Positions 49,939 to 59,460 of a stretch of DNA of 64,000 nucleotides are shown here, piece by piece. The position numbers were made by a program, and so were the translations under genes. The notes under the pieces are model-generated. The model was given only the letters and a program-made list of their open reading frames with translations. It ran no database searches and was not told the DNA's origin. Position 1 is the first letter of the stretch. Every line of letters begins with the position of its first letter. The DNA comes from Shimia abyssi (GTDB taxonomy: Bacteria > Pseudomonadota > Alphaproteobacteria > Rhodobacterales > Rhodobacteraceae): the NCBI RefSeq assembly GCF_003014475.1, contig NZ_PYGJ01000002.1, forward strand, positions 186,001 through 250,000, in the 5' to 3' direction.

Positions 49939-51266
49939 TGGATCGGACATCGCGCGCCATGACAAGAACCTATCTCAAGAAAGCAACGCTAACGGCAGTG
50001 TCGGATGCGACCGAAGTCCGTGAAACCGTGTCACGAATTTTGCAGGAGATAGACACGCACGGAGATGCGGCAGCGCTGGAATATGCTGCGAAGTTTGACA
50101 AGTACGACGGCAACATCCTATTGACCGAAGAGGAAATCGCAGCGGCGGCGGCAAAGGTGCCGCAGAAGTTGAAGGATGATATACGGTTTGCACAGGACAA
50201 TGTGCGCCGGTTCGCAGAACAGCAAAAACAAACGGTTTCTCATATTGAATATGAAATTGTGCCGGGTCTAATTGCGGGGCAAAAGGCTATCCCAGTTGCG
50301 GCGTCAGGATGCTATGTTCCAGCGGGTCGCTATCGCCACATTGCCAGCGCCGTTATGACGGTGACTACGGCCAAGGTTGCCGGGTGCAATCATATCACCG
50401 TGTGCAGCCCGCCCCAACCTGGAGAAGGCATCAACCCGGCTATTGCCTATGCCGCCAAGGTCAGCGGCGCGGACAAAATCATGGCGATTGGTGGCGTTCA
50501 GGCAGTTGCGTCCATGGCGTTTGGGTTGTTGGGTCAGCCCAAAGCAAATATCATCGTTGGCCCCGGCAACCAGTTTGTCGCCGAAGCCAAGCGCAGTTTG
50601 TATGGTCGTGTCGGTATTGACATGATCGCAGGTCCAACCGACAGTCTGGTCCTGGCCGACAAGGACGCGGACGCATTTATCGTCGCTACTGACCTAGTTA
50701 GCCAGGCGGAACATGGCTATAATTCACCGGTGTGGCTCGTTACCGATGACGGAGCACTGGCAGAGAATGTTCTGCGTTTGGTTCCCGATCTAATCGAAGC
50801 GCTGCCGGCGCTCAATCGCGAAAACGCTGCCGCAGCATGGCGGGATTATGCAGAGGTGATCTTGTGTACGGATCGCGAGGAGATGGCGGCGACATCAGAT
50901 GAATACGCGCCCGAGCATCTTACGGTTCAAGCGGCTGAACTGGATTGGTGGCAAGACCGCCTAACATGTTATGGTTCGCTCTTCTTGGGCGAGGAAACCA
51001 CTGTATCGTATGGTGACAAAGCGTCAGGGACGAACCACGTTCTGCCAACGTCGCGCGCAGCAACATATACTGGGGGCTTAAGCGTTCATAAGTACATGAA
51101 AATCGTGACATGGCAGCGCGCTACACGCGAAGGTTCTAAATCAATTGCCCAGGCAACCGCGCGTATTTCGCGACTGGAGGGCATGGAAGGCCACGCCCGC
51201 GCGGCCGATGTTCGGCTGGCCAAATACTTCCCGGATGAGGATTTTGATCTATCGGCAGATGGATGA
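49938..51266 (+). CDS. hpsN: HpsN-like sulfopropanediol 3-dehydrogenase (histidinol dehydrogenase family)
   Basis: A 442-residue zinc dehydrogenase of the HisD family. It has GPGNQFVAEAKR, DMIAGPTDSLVLADKDAD and SQAEHGYNSPVWLVTDD (HisD itself has a different residue set after SQAEHG), EYAPEHLTV, and NHVLPTSRAATYTGGLSVHK. These match, from memory, HpsN, which converts (R)-2,3-dihydroxypropane-1-sulfonate to (R)-sulfolactate with NAD+. The IclR/TRAP context excludes histidine synthesis. The start at 49938 overlaps the stop of the DUF475 gene. ATG 49959 would give the usual shorter N-terminus (MTRTYLKKATL). Confidence 0.87.
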   Translation: MDRTSRAMTRTYLKKATLTAVSDATEVRETVSRILQEIDTHGDAAALEYAAKFDKYDGNILLTEEEIAAAAAKVPQKLKDDIRFAQDNVRRFAEQQKQTVSHIEYEIVPGLIAGQKAIPVAASGCYVPAGRYRHIASAVMTVTTAKVAGCNHITVCSPPQPGEGINPAIAYAAKVSGADKIMAIGGVQAVASMAFGLLGQPKANIIVGPGNQFVAEAKRSLYGRVGIDMIAGPTDSLVLADKDADAFIVATDLVSQAEHGYNSPVWLVTDDGALAENVLRLVPDLIEALPALNRENAAAAWRDYAEVILCTDREEMAATSDEYAPEHLTVQAAELDWWQDRLTCYGSLFLGEETTVSYGDKASGTNHVLPTSRAATYTGGLSVHKYMKIVTWQRATREGSKSIAQATARISRLEGMEGHARAADVRLAKYFPDEDFDLSADG

Positions 51267-51331
51267 ATCGCAACCAAAGAGCAAATCAGATTCGGGGCAC
51301 AACTGGCTCCTAACCATAGTCGGAGGTTTCC

Positions 51332-51736
51332 ATGTACAACAAAATTCTTGTTCCATTGGCGTTAGATCACGGGTTGTCGCATCTACTACTAGATATCGCG
51401 CGCGGGCTGTTATCGGCGAAGGGCGAGATTTTAGCGCTGCATGTCGTCGAAGAAGCATATGGACTCGCGCGCGCAACGCAAAGTGATGCGCAAGCGCGAT
51501 TGGCATTTGAACGGTCTCAAACTCTTATGAAAGACAAGATGTCAGGAGAGCTGGGTATTCACGGCCATGTGGTCGAAGGTCATGTGTATCGCAGCATTAT
51601 CGAGTTCGCTGCTCAGCATGAGATAAACTGCATTGTCATGGGGTCACACAAGCCTGGCCTGAGTGACTACCTGTTAGGCTCAACCGCCGCACGTGTGGTG
51701 CGCCATGCGCCATGCGCCGTACATGTTCACAGGTAG
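51332..51736 (+). CDS. universal stress protein (UspA family)
   Basis: A 134-residue Usp-fold protein. It begins MYNKILVPLALDHG and ends with the ATP-binding type motif GSHKPGLSDYLLGSTAARVV followed by RHAPCAVHVHR. USP proteins of one domain often accompany TRAP permease operons and may tune transport or stress response. It lies 65 bases after hpsN on the same strand, with GGAGG before the ATG, and is probably the last gene of the cluster. Confidence 0.88.
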   Translation: MYNKILVPLALDHGLSHLLLDIARGLLSAKGEILALHVVEEAYGLARATQSDAQARLAFERSQTLMKDKMSGELGIHGHVVEGHVYRSIIEFAAQHEINCIVMGSHKPGLSDYLLGSTAARVVRHAPCAVHVHR

Positions 51737-51933
51737 CCCCAAACGTCTAAAGTCAAGATTTCCGGCCACCAAAGCGCTGAAGACTACGTAATTCCACCGA
51801 AAGGTGTACAACTCATCATCATTTAATACATTTTGATAATAGCTGGTCTACCAACGGCATTCAGCCACACCGATAGAATGCCGTTAGTACAAGAGGTCGT
51901 GTGCAGTAAGTGAAAAACTATCACTGATTGTTT

Positions 51934-53082
51934 CTAGAACTTAACCCACGCAGCGTTACGATTGGACGAAGCGACACACGCTTCAATAAACGCAACACCT
52001 CGAACGCCATCGTAGACTGTTGGATAAACCACCTCCGGGTCGGTTTTTTGCCCCGCCTGCCGACCGCGTATTGCCTTCGCCGCTTCAGCATAGATGTTGG
52101 CAAACCCCTCCAGATACCCTTCTGGGTGCCCACCCGGTGTTCGTGAAACTCGCGCGGCGACGGAATTCGCGGCCACCCCACCTCGAGTAATCAGGCGTTT
52201 TGCCTCGCCAAACGGCGTATACCACAGATAGTTTGGATCTTCCTGCGCCCATTCCAGCCCGCCCTTGGAACCATAGACACGCAATCGCAGCGCATTTTCA
52301 TTGCCTGGTGCAACCTGACTGGACCACAGCATCCCACGCGCACCGCCCTCAAATCGCAGCATTGTGTGAGCATTATCATCCAAACGGCGGCCCGGAACAA
52401 AGCTTTGCAAATCGGCCGCGAGAGATTCAGTTTCTAGACCAGTGACAAAACTTAGCAGATTAAAGGCATGGGTTCCGATGTCCCCAATTGATCCACCAAC
52501 TCCAGACCGGGCCGGGTCGGTCCGCCATTCTGCCTGCTTGTTGTCTTGCAATTCCTCCGCTTCAGTCAACCAGTCCTGAGGGTATTCTGCCTGCACAACA
52601 CGAATGTCACCAATGTCACCTTTGCTGACCATTTCACGAGCCTGTCGTACCATAGGATACCCAGTGTAGTTATGGGTAAGCACAAATAGCGCATTCGACT
52701 TCTCCGCAGCTTCCAGGAGTTTCTTTGCATCCCGTAAATTTGACGACAAAGGCTTGTCACAGATGACATGGATTCCTCGCTTTAAGAACTCGCGGGCCGC
52801 AGGAAAGTGCATATGGTTGGGTGTAACGATTGTGACTGCTTCGATACCGTCCTTAAGCCGTGCTTCGCGCATGGCCATCACCTTGAAGTCATCGTAAATC
52901 CGATCCGGCGCAAGACCAAGCGCCCTGCCAGACGCCTGCGCCCTATCCGCTGTCGAGGACAACGCACCCGCGATCAAGTCAAAGTCACCATCTATCCGCG
53001 ATGCGATCCGATGAACGTCGCCAATGAACGCACCCGCTCCTCCTCCAACCATTCCTAATCGAATTGGACGTGCATACCCCAT
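51934..53082 (-). CDS. Gfo/Idh/MocA-family NAD(P)-dependent dehydrogenase
   Basis: A 382-residue oxidoreductase. The Rossmann start is IRLGMVGGGAGAFIGDVHR; the EKP-type motif appears as CDKPLSSNLRDAK, and the catalytic histidine as GSIGDIGTHAFNLLSF. It oxidises a sugar, inositol or its derivative. The ATG at 53082 is one base past the isomerase stop, with GGAAAC upstream. Encoded with a TIM-barrel isomerase and an ABC importer, it probably starts catabolism of the imported sugar or polyol. Confidence 0.9.
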   Translation of the reverse strand: MGYARPIRLGMVGGGAGAFIGDVHRIASRIDGDFDLIAGALSSTADRAQASGRALGLAPDRIYDDFKVMAMREARLKDGIEAVTIVTPNHMHFPAAREFLKRGIHVICDKPLSSNLRDAKKLLEAAEKSNALFVLTHNYTGYPMVRQAREMVSKGDIGDIRVVQAEYPQDWLTEAEELQDNKQAEWRTDPARSGVGGSIGDIGTHAFNLLSFVTGLETESLAADLQSFVPGRRLDDNAHTMLRFEGGARGMLWSSQVAPGNENALRLRVYGSKGGLEWAQEDPNYLWYTPFGEAKRLITRGGVAANSVAARVSRTPGGHPEGYLEGFANIYAEAAKAIRGRQAGQKTDPEVVYPTVYDGVRGVAFIEACVASSNRNAAWVKF

Positions 53083-53083
53083 A

Positions 53084-54142
53084 TCAGTTTCCAATCCCGA
53101 GCATCCGACGGTTGGCCTGCGCGTTGGTCTCGCCACCTGCAAAGTCGTCAAACGCCTTTTCAGTTACGCGAATAATATGATCTTTTACAAAACTAGCCCC
53201 TTCACGCGCACCGTCTTCTGGGTGTTTCAAGCAGCACTCCCATTCGACAACAGCCCAACCGTCAAAATCCATGGCAGCGAGCTTGGAAAAGATCGCCGGA
53301 AAATCGACTTGCCCATCACCCAGCGAACGGAACCGACCAGACCGATCCACCCAGCTTTGATAGCCAGAGTAAACACCTTGTCTACCAGTCGGATTGAACT
53401 CCGCGTCCTTGACGTGAAACATCTTGATCCGATCGCGATAGATGTCCAAATTGTCTAAATAATCAAGGCACTGAAGCATATAGTGCGATGGATCATAAAG
53501 CATGTTCGCACGCGAATGGTCTCCCAGCTTTTCAAGAAACATCTCGAACGTGACACCATCATGAAGATCCTCGCCCGGGTGAATTTCGTAACAGACATCA
53601 ACTCCCATATTTTCAGCGTGGTCTAAGATGGGGCGCCAGCGTCGCGCAAGCTCTGTAAAAGCTTCATCAATCAGGCCTGGCGGGCGTTGCGGCCACGGAT
53701 ACAAGAAGGGCCACGCCAACGCGCCCGAGAAAGTGGCGTGCGCATCGATCCCGAGGTTGTGGCTCGCTGTCAGTGCCAGCTTAACTTGGTCAACGGCCCA
53801 GGCCTGTCGGGCGATTGGGTTGCCCTGAACTTCAGGCGCGGCAAAAGCATCGAACGCTTCATTATAGGCAGGATGCACAGCAACAAGCTGCCCTTGAAGG
53901 TGGGTTGAGAGTTCCGTTACCTCCACACCGTTTTCCCGCGCGGTTCCCAGAAATTCATCACAATATGATTTTGAACTTGCCGCAAGTTTGAGGTCAAAAA
54001 GTCGACTGTCCCAACTGGGAACCTGCACACCGGCATAACCACAATCGGCCGCCCAATTAGTTATAGAGTTCCAGGAATTGAATGGCGCTTCGTCCGAGGC
54101 AAACTGCGCAAGGAAGAGCGCGGGGCCCTTGATCGTTTTCAT
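53084..54142 (-). CDS. sugar phosphate isomerase/epimerase (AP endonuclease 2 fold)
   Basis: A 352-residue TIM-barrel protein of the xylose-isomerase-like superfamily. Metal-binding residues are expected in CYEIHPGEDLHDG (Glu and His), YDPSHYMLQ (Asp/His), MFHVKDAEF (His/Asp) and VVEWECC (Glu). It would isomerise or epimerise a keto-sugar or keto-inositol made by the dehydrogenase. The ATG at 54142 has AAGGA upstream. Substrate unknown. Confidence 0.85.
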   Translation of the reverse strand: MKTIKGPALFLAQFASDEAPFNSWNSITNWAADCGYAGVQVPSWDSRLFDLKLAASSKSYCDEFLGTARENGVEVTELSTHLQGQLVAVHPAYNEAFDAFAAPEVQGNPIARQAWAVDQVKLALTASHNLGIDAHATFSGALAWPFLYPWPQRPPGLIDEAFTELARRWRPILDHAENMGVDVCYEIHPGEDLHDGVTFEMFLEKLGDHSRANMLYDPSHYMLQCLDYLDNLDIYRDRIKMFHVKDAEFNPTGRQGVYSGYQSWVDRSGRFRSLGDGQVDFPAIFSKLAAMDFDGWAVVEWECCLKHPEDGAREGASFVKDHIIRVTEKAFDDFAGGETNAQANRRMLGIGN

Positions 54143-54212
54143 CACATGTCCTTAGGAAAGTTTTGATGGGAGAGAGGTTTACCCCTCTCCCAAGTGCTGC
54201 AATCTACCGCCC

Positions 54213-55172
54213 TTAAAAGGGAGAGTCTGGGAAATAGAAGGACGCAGCATTCTCAGGTGTAATCAGTGTCGCACCAAGGATGTAACGCCCGGCCACGGGC
54301 CCGTTCGACTTGAACGCTTGAACGGTGACATCCATCGCCGTCGCAATCATTGCAGGCGGATAGAGCACGTCGACTGGGATAAGTTCATCACCATCCATAA
54401 TCGACTTGATAATCTCTTTCATACCAGCGCCGCCAACAACGAACATACCGTCACCGTCGCGCCCCGCTTGCTTAAGCGCTGCAACAACGCCAATTGCGAT
54501 GTCGTCATCCTGCGCCCAGACTGCGTCAATGTCCGGGAAACGGCTCAGGAAATCTTGCATGACCTCGAAACCATCGTCGCGGTTCCAATTGGCGTGTTTG
54601 TGATCCAACACGTTTACCCCTGACCCCTCCATCTCGGCCATGAAGGCATCAAAGCGCTCATTGTCGATCAAGGTCGGAATACCGCGCAACACAACTATGT
54701 TGTCGCCTTCACTCAGGCGGGTCTTCATATACTGTGCCGACACGCGTCCAAGCTCCGGATTGTTCCCGGCAACATAGATGTCTTCGATACCTGGCTGGCT
54801 TAGTCCTCGGTCGACGACCGTAATCAAGGCGCCCGACTTTTTGACGTTCAAAACAGGATCGGTGAGTGGCTCAGATTCAAATGGCAACACAACCAACGCG
54901 TCAATCTGATGCACAGATACCAGATCCTCAAGCGCGCTTGCCTGAGCACCTGGATCGGGTGAATTGACAAGTATGAGATCCACATCCGGATACAGTGCCT
55001 CCAAGCGTTCTTCGGCCTTTTCCGCATGCCAATTCATCCCAGAGGCCCAGGCATGTGTCGGTGTAGGGTAGCTGACCCCAATCTTGATCTTTTCCTGCGC
55101 AAGTGCCGCTCCGCCACTCAGGGCAACAGCCCCTACCAATGCGATGGCGCTGAGTTTGGTTAGTGTTTTCAT
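54213..55172 (-). CDS. sugar ABC transporter periplasmic binding protein
   Basis: A 319-residue protein with a signal peptide of about 25 residues (ALVGAVALSGGAALA). The type I periplasmic-binding fold is shown by SDxP-type loops: VNSPDPGAQASALEDLVSVH, VVDRGLSQPGIEDIYVAGNN, and AVWAQDDDIAIGVVAALKQA. These are as in ribose/xylose/inositol binding proteins. The gene lies after the ATPase and permease genes rather than before them. The 105-base gap to the permease can form CCTGTC/GACAGG and GCC/GGC stems, possibly for message processing. Confidence 0.9.
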   Translation of the reverse strand: MKTLTKLSAIALVGAVALSGGAALAQEKIKIGVSYPTPTHAWASGMNWHAEKAEERLEALYPDVDLILVNSPDPGAQASALEDLVSVHQIDALVVLPFESEPLTDPVLNVKKSGALITVVDRGLSQPGIEDIYVAGNNPELGRVSAQYMKTRLSEGDNIVVLRGIPTLIDNERFDAFMAEMEGSGVNVLDHKHANWNRDDGFEVMQDFLSRFPDIDAVWAQDDDIAIGVVAALKQAGRDGDGMFVVGGAGMKEIIKSIMDGDELIPVDVLYPPAMIATAMDVTVQAFKSNGPVAGRYILGATLITPENAASFYFPDSPF

Positions 55173-55278
55173 GATTTTCTCCTCCGATAGTTGGTCTCTA
55201 GGCGCACTTTTCCTGTCCGGTGACGCCGGTTGTTTCTTTGGCGGGGATGACAGGCCCCGTTTTAGGATGTGAAACTAC

Positions 55279-56298
55279 TTAAGTTGTGCGGATCTTCGAT
55301 TTACCCCAACTGGCCCGTTGCAGCATAACGGCTACAATGATGATCAATCCTTGCATCGTTCCGTTCAGATAGTTCGAGATCATGTCTGTGAAGTTCAGAA
55401 TGTTGCCAATAGTTGTAAGGATCAGCGCCCCAAGGATTGTCCCGCCAATCCGGCCATACCCCCCCTTGAGGACCGTGCCTCCAATGATCACTGCCGCTAT
55501 GGCTTCAAGTTCCCACAAAACACCTGTTGTCGAAGATGCTGACCCCAAGCGAGGCACATAAATGATAGTTGCCACTGAGACGCACACGCCTTGGATCACA
55601 TAGGTTAAGGTTTTGACCCGATCCACTTTGATTGCAGAATACTTGGCGACAGCCTCGTTTGATCCGATCGCCGTGCAATAACGCCCAAATGCGGTTCGGT
55701 TCAAAAGAAACCAACCAGCGACCGATACGATGATAAAAGCCCAGACCGGGATCGGCAGGCCCAGAAAACTGTCGTAATAAACAGGGCGATAGGTGCCGCG
55801 CAGGTCGAAATTCAGCGACAACGTGCCGCCATCCGCAAAATACGTCACTAAAGACCGGTAGATGCCCATTGTCCCTAACGTGACAATAAAGGCTTCGATT
55901 TTGCCCTTGGTCGTCAAGACACCGTTAATAAGCCCTGCCCCAAAACCTAGAATTACTGAACATCCACAACCCAGCAGGACTGTCGCGACTCCCGTGCCAA
56001 ACGCATCGACTGCGCTGTTCATGATAATGATCATGACTCCTGCAATCGCCGCTGCCATTGATCCGACCGAAAGATCAATCCCACCCGCCGTGATAACAAA
56101 GGTTGCCCCGATGGCGATAATCCCAATGAACGCAGAGCGCGTCAGAAGGTTCGTCAGATTTCCCTCACTCAGGAATGCAGGGTTCAACAAAAATCCGATC
56201 ACGCAGAGCACAAGCAGCGCAATTGCCGGTCCGGCCGTTTTGATGTCAAACTGCATCGACCTTCCTTTCAACTCTGAATTCGTAGTAACTTCGCTCAT
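55279..56298 (-). CDS. sugar ABC transporter permease (RbsC type)
   Basis: A 339-residue membrane protein. Landmarks are FVITAGGIDLSVGSMAAAIA, GAGLINGVLTTKGKIEAFIV with TLGTMGIYRSL, and ELEAIAAVIIGGTVLKGGYG. The ATG at 56298 overlaps the ATPase stop as ATGA and has GGAGG eight bases upstream. It forms one importer with the neighbouring ATPase and binding protein. Confidence 0.92.
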   Translation of the reverse strand: MSEVTTNSELKGRSMQFDIKTAGPAIALLVLCVIGFLLNPAFLSEGNLTNLLTRSAFIGIIAIGATFVITAGGIDLSVGSMAAAIAGVMIIIMNSAVDAFGTGVATVLLGCGCSVILGFGAGLINGVLTTKGKIEAFIVTLGTMGIYRSLVTYFADGGTLSLNFDLRGTYRPVYYDSFLGLPIPVWAFIIVSVAGWFLLNRTAFGRYCTAIGSNEAVAKYSAIKVDRVKTLTYVIQGVCVSVATIIYVPRLGSASSTTGVLWELEAIAAVIIGGTVLKGGYGRIGGTILGALILTTIGNILNFTDMISNYLNGTMQGLIIIVAVMLQRASWGKSKIRTT

Positions 56299-57818
56299 GC
56301 CGCTTCCTCCTGTTTAAGGCCGGCCGCGTAGCGAACGATCTCGGCTTCGTTGATGTGATCACCTGTCAAAGATCCCATGACTCTGCCCTCTCGCATCACG
56401 ATCACACGATGACAAAGTCCAATAATTTCGGGCATTTCAGACGAAATCACCACCACAGACACGCCCTCGGCCGCAAGCGCAGCGATGAAATGATACACCT
56501 GCTGTTTTGTGCCAACATCGATGCCGCGTGTCGGCTCATCGATGACTACAATGCGCGGCTCTGCCTCCATGACCTTGGCCAACAACAGTTTTTGCTGATT
56601 GCCGCCAGACATGTCGCCCACGTTGATACTCGGGTCTCTAGCACGGATGTCAAAACGCCGAATGGCACGTTTCAACGCGACCTCTTCTGCCGCCTTATCC
56701 AATCGCAATCGTTTTACAAATTGATTCAGCGCAAACAGCGTTAAATTGGGCCGCATGCGCTGCTGCATAAGCAAACCCTTGGATTTGCGATCTTTGGTCA
56801 GATACGCAATGCCCGCATCCCGCGCCTTGGCAACCGAACCGAAATTGGCTGATTGTCCTGCGACGAACACCTCGCCATTTTCAATAGGTATTAACCCGCA
56901 CACCGCCTCGAACACCGCCGTACGACCTGCGCCGATCAATCCTGAAAACCCGAGGATTTCACCTTGACGCAATTTGAAGGAAACGTCGCGAATGCCCTTA
57001 CCGCTCAGCCCCTTCACCTCCAAAATGGTATCGGCATCAAAGTCCACTTCGTTCATCGGAGGATAAAGATCGGACAGCTCGCGCCCGACCATCATCTGCG
57101 CCATTGCATCTGGCGTAAGTTGATCGGCATCTTGCGTTGCGATCCACTGCCCGTCGCGCAAGATCGTCACCCGATCAGAAATTTCTTTCACTTCGCCGAG
57201 CTTGTGCGAAACGAATACAATTGCGACGCCTTGTTCCTTCAATCGGCGCACTTGTCTAAAGAATATTTCAGTTTCTGCTTCCGTTAGTACAGCAGTGGGC
57301 TCATCCATAATCAGAACACGAGCATCTCGGCTGATTGCCTTCACGATTTCGACCATTTGCTTCTCCGCAATTGATAGGTCAGAAATCCGCGAAGCTGGTG
57401 AAATATCCAATCCCACCGCATCTAGATAGCCGCGCACCTTTTGGCGCATCTCCACTCGGCTTAGAACACCGCCACGCCTCAACTCTCGCCCCAGAAAAAC
57501 ATTTTCCTCAACGGTCATCTGTTCAGCAAGGTTAAGCTCTTGGTGAATCAGCACGATACCCAGATGCTCTGCTTCACCGTTGGGCGGCAGCTTGACCTCC
57601 GTTCCATCCAATAGAATTCGACCCGAAGTGGGTTTGTGAAATCCGGAAAGGGTCTTTATGAGCGTCGATTTGCCGGCACCATTTTCGCCAATTAGAGAGT
57701 GAACCTCTCCAGGTCGAATGTCAAAGCTGACACTAAAAAGCACCGGCACAGACCCAAACGACTTGCTGACACGTTCCGCGGCAAGGATTGCCGTTTCTTT
57801 CTTCGGACTCTTTTGCAT
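56295..57818 (-). CDS. sugar ABC transporter ATPase, two-domain (RbsA type)
   Basis: A 507-residue protein with two nucleotide-binding halves. The first has Walker A IGENGAGKST and Walker B RVLIMDEPTAVL, and the second has the usual degenerate Walker A (FSGLIGAGRT) with signature NVGDMSGGNQQKLLLAK and Walker B IVVIDEPTRGID. It energises import of a pentose, hexose or polyol. The ATG at 57818 follows a GGGGGGAG stretch. First gene of its operon, divergent from a lacI-family gene. Confidence 0.92.
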   Translation of the reverse strand: MQKSPKKETAILAAERVSKSFGSVPVLFSVSFDIRPGEVHSLIGENGAGKSTLIKTLSGFHKPTSGRILLDGTEVKLPPNGEAEHLGIVLIHQELNLAEQMTVEENVFLGRELRRGGVLSRVEMRQKVRGYLDAVGLDISPASRISDLSIAEKQMVEIVKAISRDARVLIMDEPTAVLTEAETEIFFRQVRRLKEQGVAIVFVSHKLGEVKEISDRVTILRDGQWIATQDADQLTPDAMAQMMVGRELSDLYPPMNEVDFDADTILEVKGLSGKGIRDVSFKLRQGEILGFSGLIGAGRTAVFEAVCGLIPIENGEVFVAGQSANFGSVAKARDAGIAYLTKDRKSKGLLMQQRMRPNLTLFALNQFVKRLRLDKAAEEVALKRAIRRFDIRARDPSINVGDMSGGNQQKLLLAKVMEAEPRIVVIDEPTRGIDVGTKQQVYHFIAALAAEGVSVVVISSEMPEIIGLCHRVIVMREGRVMGSLTGDHINEAEIVRYAAGLKQEEAA

Positions 57819-57875
57819 ATCGGCTCCCCCCGAATAGCACACCGATTTTCCCCAAGTGTGCGCGCTGTTTGACCG

Positions 57876-57935
57876 ATGTAAACCTTTTCATCATTTATGT
57901 AAACCTTTACATACTACAATGTAAACCTTTTCAAT
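57876..57935. promoter_or_regulatory. three repeated operators for the lacI/ABC divergent region
   Basis: ATGTAAACCTTTTCAT (57876-57891), ATGTAAACCTTTACAT (57897-57912, a perfect palindrome of 7+2+7) and ATGTAAACCTTTTCAA (57919-57934) follow each other at 21-22 bases, two helical turns. They lie 58-116 bases before the ATPase gene, where a LacI-type dimer or tetramer could repress. Confidence 0.7.
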
Positions 57936-58025
57936 GCAAAACAGCGGAGGTATAGACATTCCTAAGCAACTGGAGTTGAACCTAAATTTCCTCGAAGGGC
58001 ACTTCCACAATCCGGAATCAACTTA

Positions 58026-59057
58026 GTGAACGAAAACAGCAACAAACCCGCAACAATCGAAGATGTCGCTAAATTGGCAGGCGTCTCAATTGCGACGGTT
58101 AGCCGTGCGATTCGAAAGCCTGAGAAAGTCGCTGAAAGCACCCGCAAAAAGGTGACACAAGCCATTGCTCGAACTGGCTATACCGCAAACGCAATGGCCC
58201 AGAATCTGCGGATGCAGCGCTCTAAAATGGTCATGGTGCTGACATCCTCAATTGCAGACCCCAATTTCCCCGGCATCCTGATTGGGCTGGAAAAGACCGC
58301 GAATGAGCGAGGATACGGTGTTTTGATCGGCAATACGGAAGGCACTATCTCCCTTGAGGAAAACTACCTCCGGTTTTTGTCCGCTGGCATGGTGGACGGG
58401 CTTGTCCTGTTGACGGGTCATTTACCTGTCGCAGGCTGGCCCAAGAGCCCTGCTGGCTCGTTCCCTCCAATGGTTGCTGCAACATGCCCTGCGTCCGGCG
58501 CGTCAATACCCTATATCGGTACGGACGATGTTGCCGCCGCCAAGATGGCGACTGAATATCTCGTCTCACTTGGCCACAAAAGGATCGTTTACGTTGGCGC
58601 GGGTTCCAGCGATCACATCTCTGACCTGCGCCACCTTGGTTATCGCAAAGGATTGGAGGAATCCGCCACTCCCATTGAGGATTGGCGCGTCGATGGCGAC
58701 GGTAGCAGCGAGGGTGGGCGTGCCGTTGTGGAACGCTTGTTTATCAAAGACACCCTTCCAACGGCCTTCTTTTGCTACAACGATGACACCGCGATTGGTG
58801 TAATCAGCGCATTGCGGCTACGCGGTCACAACGTACCCAGAGACTTTTCTGTAATTGGGTTTGACGACATTCCCTTTGCCAACAATATTACCCCCGCTTT
58901 GACAACGATCCGCCAGCCAAGAAACAAAATTGGCGAAATCGCAATGGCGACCTTACTGGACCAACTCAGCAGCCCTACGAAAGAGGCGTTCCAAACGTTG
59001 CTTCACGGCGACCTCGTCGTTCGCGAGAGTTGCGGTCCAACAAAAAGCGAAGTTTAA
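58026..59057 (+). CDS. LacI-family transcriptional regulator of the sugar ABC cluster
   Basis: A 343-residue protein starting at GTG 58026 with GGAA eight bases upstream. The helix-turn-helix is TIEDVAKLAGVSIATVSRAI, the hinge region ARTGYTANAMAQNLRMQRSK, and the sensor domain ends with the FSVIGFDDIPFANNITPALT motif. It is divergent from the ABC transporter operon, and the repeats at 57876-57935 are its probable sites. Confidence 0.92.
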   Translation: MNENSNKPATIEDVAKLAGVSIATVSRAIRKPEKVAESTRKKVTQAIARTGYTANAMAQNLRMQRSKMVMVLTSSIADPNFPGILIGLEKTANERGYGVLIGNTEGTISLEENYLRFLSAGMVDGLVLLTGHLPVAGWPKSPAGSFPPMVAATCPASGASIPYIGTDDVAAAKMATEYLVSLGHKRIVYVGAGSSDHISDLRHLGYRKGLEESATPIEDWRVDGDGSSEGGRAVVERLFIKDTLPTAFFCYNDDTAIGVISALRLRGHNVPRDFSVIGFDDIPFANNITPALTTIRQPRNKIGEIAMATLLDQLSSPTKEAFQTLLHGDLVVRESCGPTKSEV

Positions 59058-59460
59058 CGCTCAAAGGCACACGCCAGTACCCAATGTGGATGTCTCGCTT
59101 TTTTTGTGAGTGGGTACGGCTACTCTTTGGAGGTTTTGGGCAGCGAATTATTTCTGTTTTTTCGCTTCCTTTCCCAAGCCTCCAAGAACCAAAGCTCTTG
59201 ACGGACCTATTGGCGCAATACGTCACAACTCAACGTTTTCCAGGCTGACCAAGCAACACACGATCCAGATACGACAGGCTAGCGAGCAGCCTTAATATCG
59301 GTTTGCACCACCGTCCCAAAAGTCGTTTTTCGTGCACGCCATTCGCATTTCGTGCACAAACACCTGTTTTTCATGGCCCAATCGTTGGTCGAACAACTTC
59401 TATCCGGCACAGATTTCGAACGCTTACGTAAGCAGGAAGTCAAACCGGGAGGAACTAGGG
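59058..59460. other. intergenic: coxM promoter region
   Basis: About 400 bases without a gene. GTACCCA (59075) and TGGGTAC (59111) form a wide inverted repeat after the lacI-family gene. TTTCGTGCAC occurs twice, at 59328-59337 and 59348-59357, 20 bases apart, about 110 bases before coxM, and may be a regulator site. Nothing else recognised. Confidence 0.5.
59328..59357. promoter_or_regulatory. direct repeat TTTCGTGCAC x2 upstream of coxM
   Basis: Two identical 10-base copies, each with a GTGCAC palindromic core, separated by exactly two helical turns. A dimeric activator or repressor of the CO dehydrogenase operon could bind here. No regulator gene for it is seen in the window. Confidence 0.45.

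Noticed and set aside
49938-51266. Reading the HisD-family gene as a biosynthetic histidinol dehydrogenase
   Set aside because: No other his genes are present. The transporter context and the SQAEHGYNSPVWLVTDD type of motif fit HpsN.
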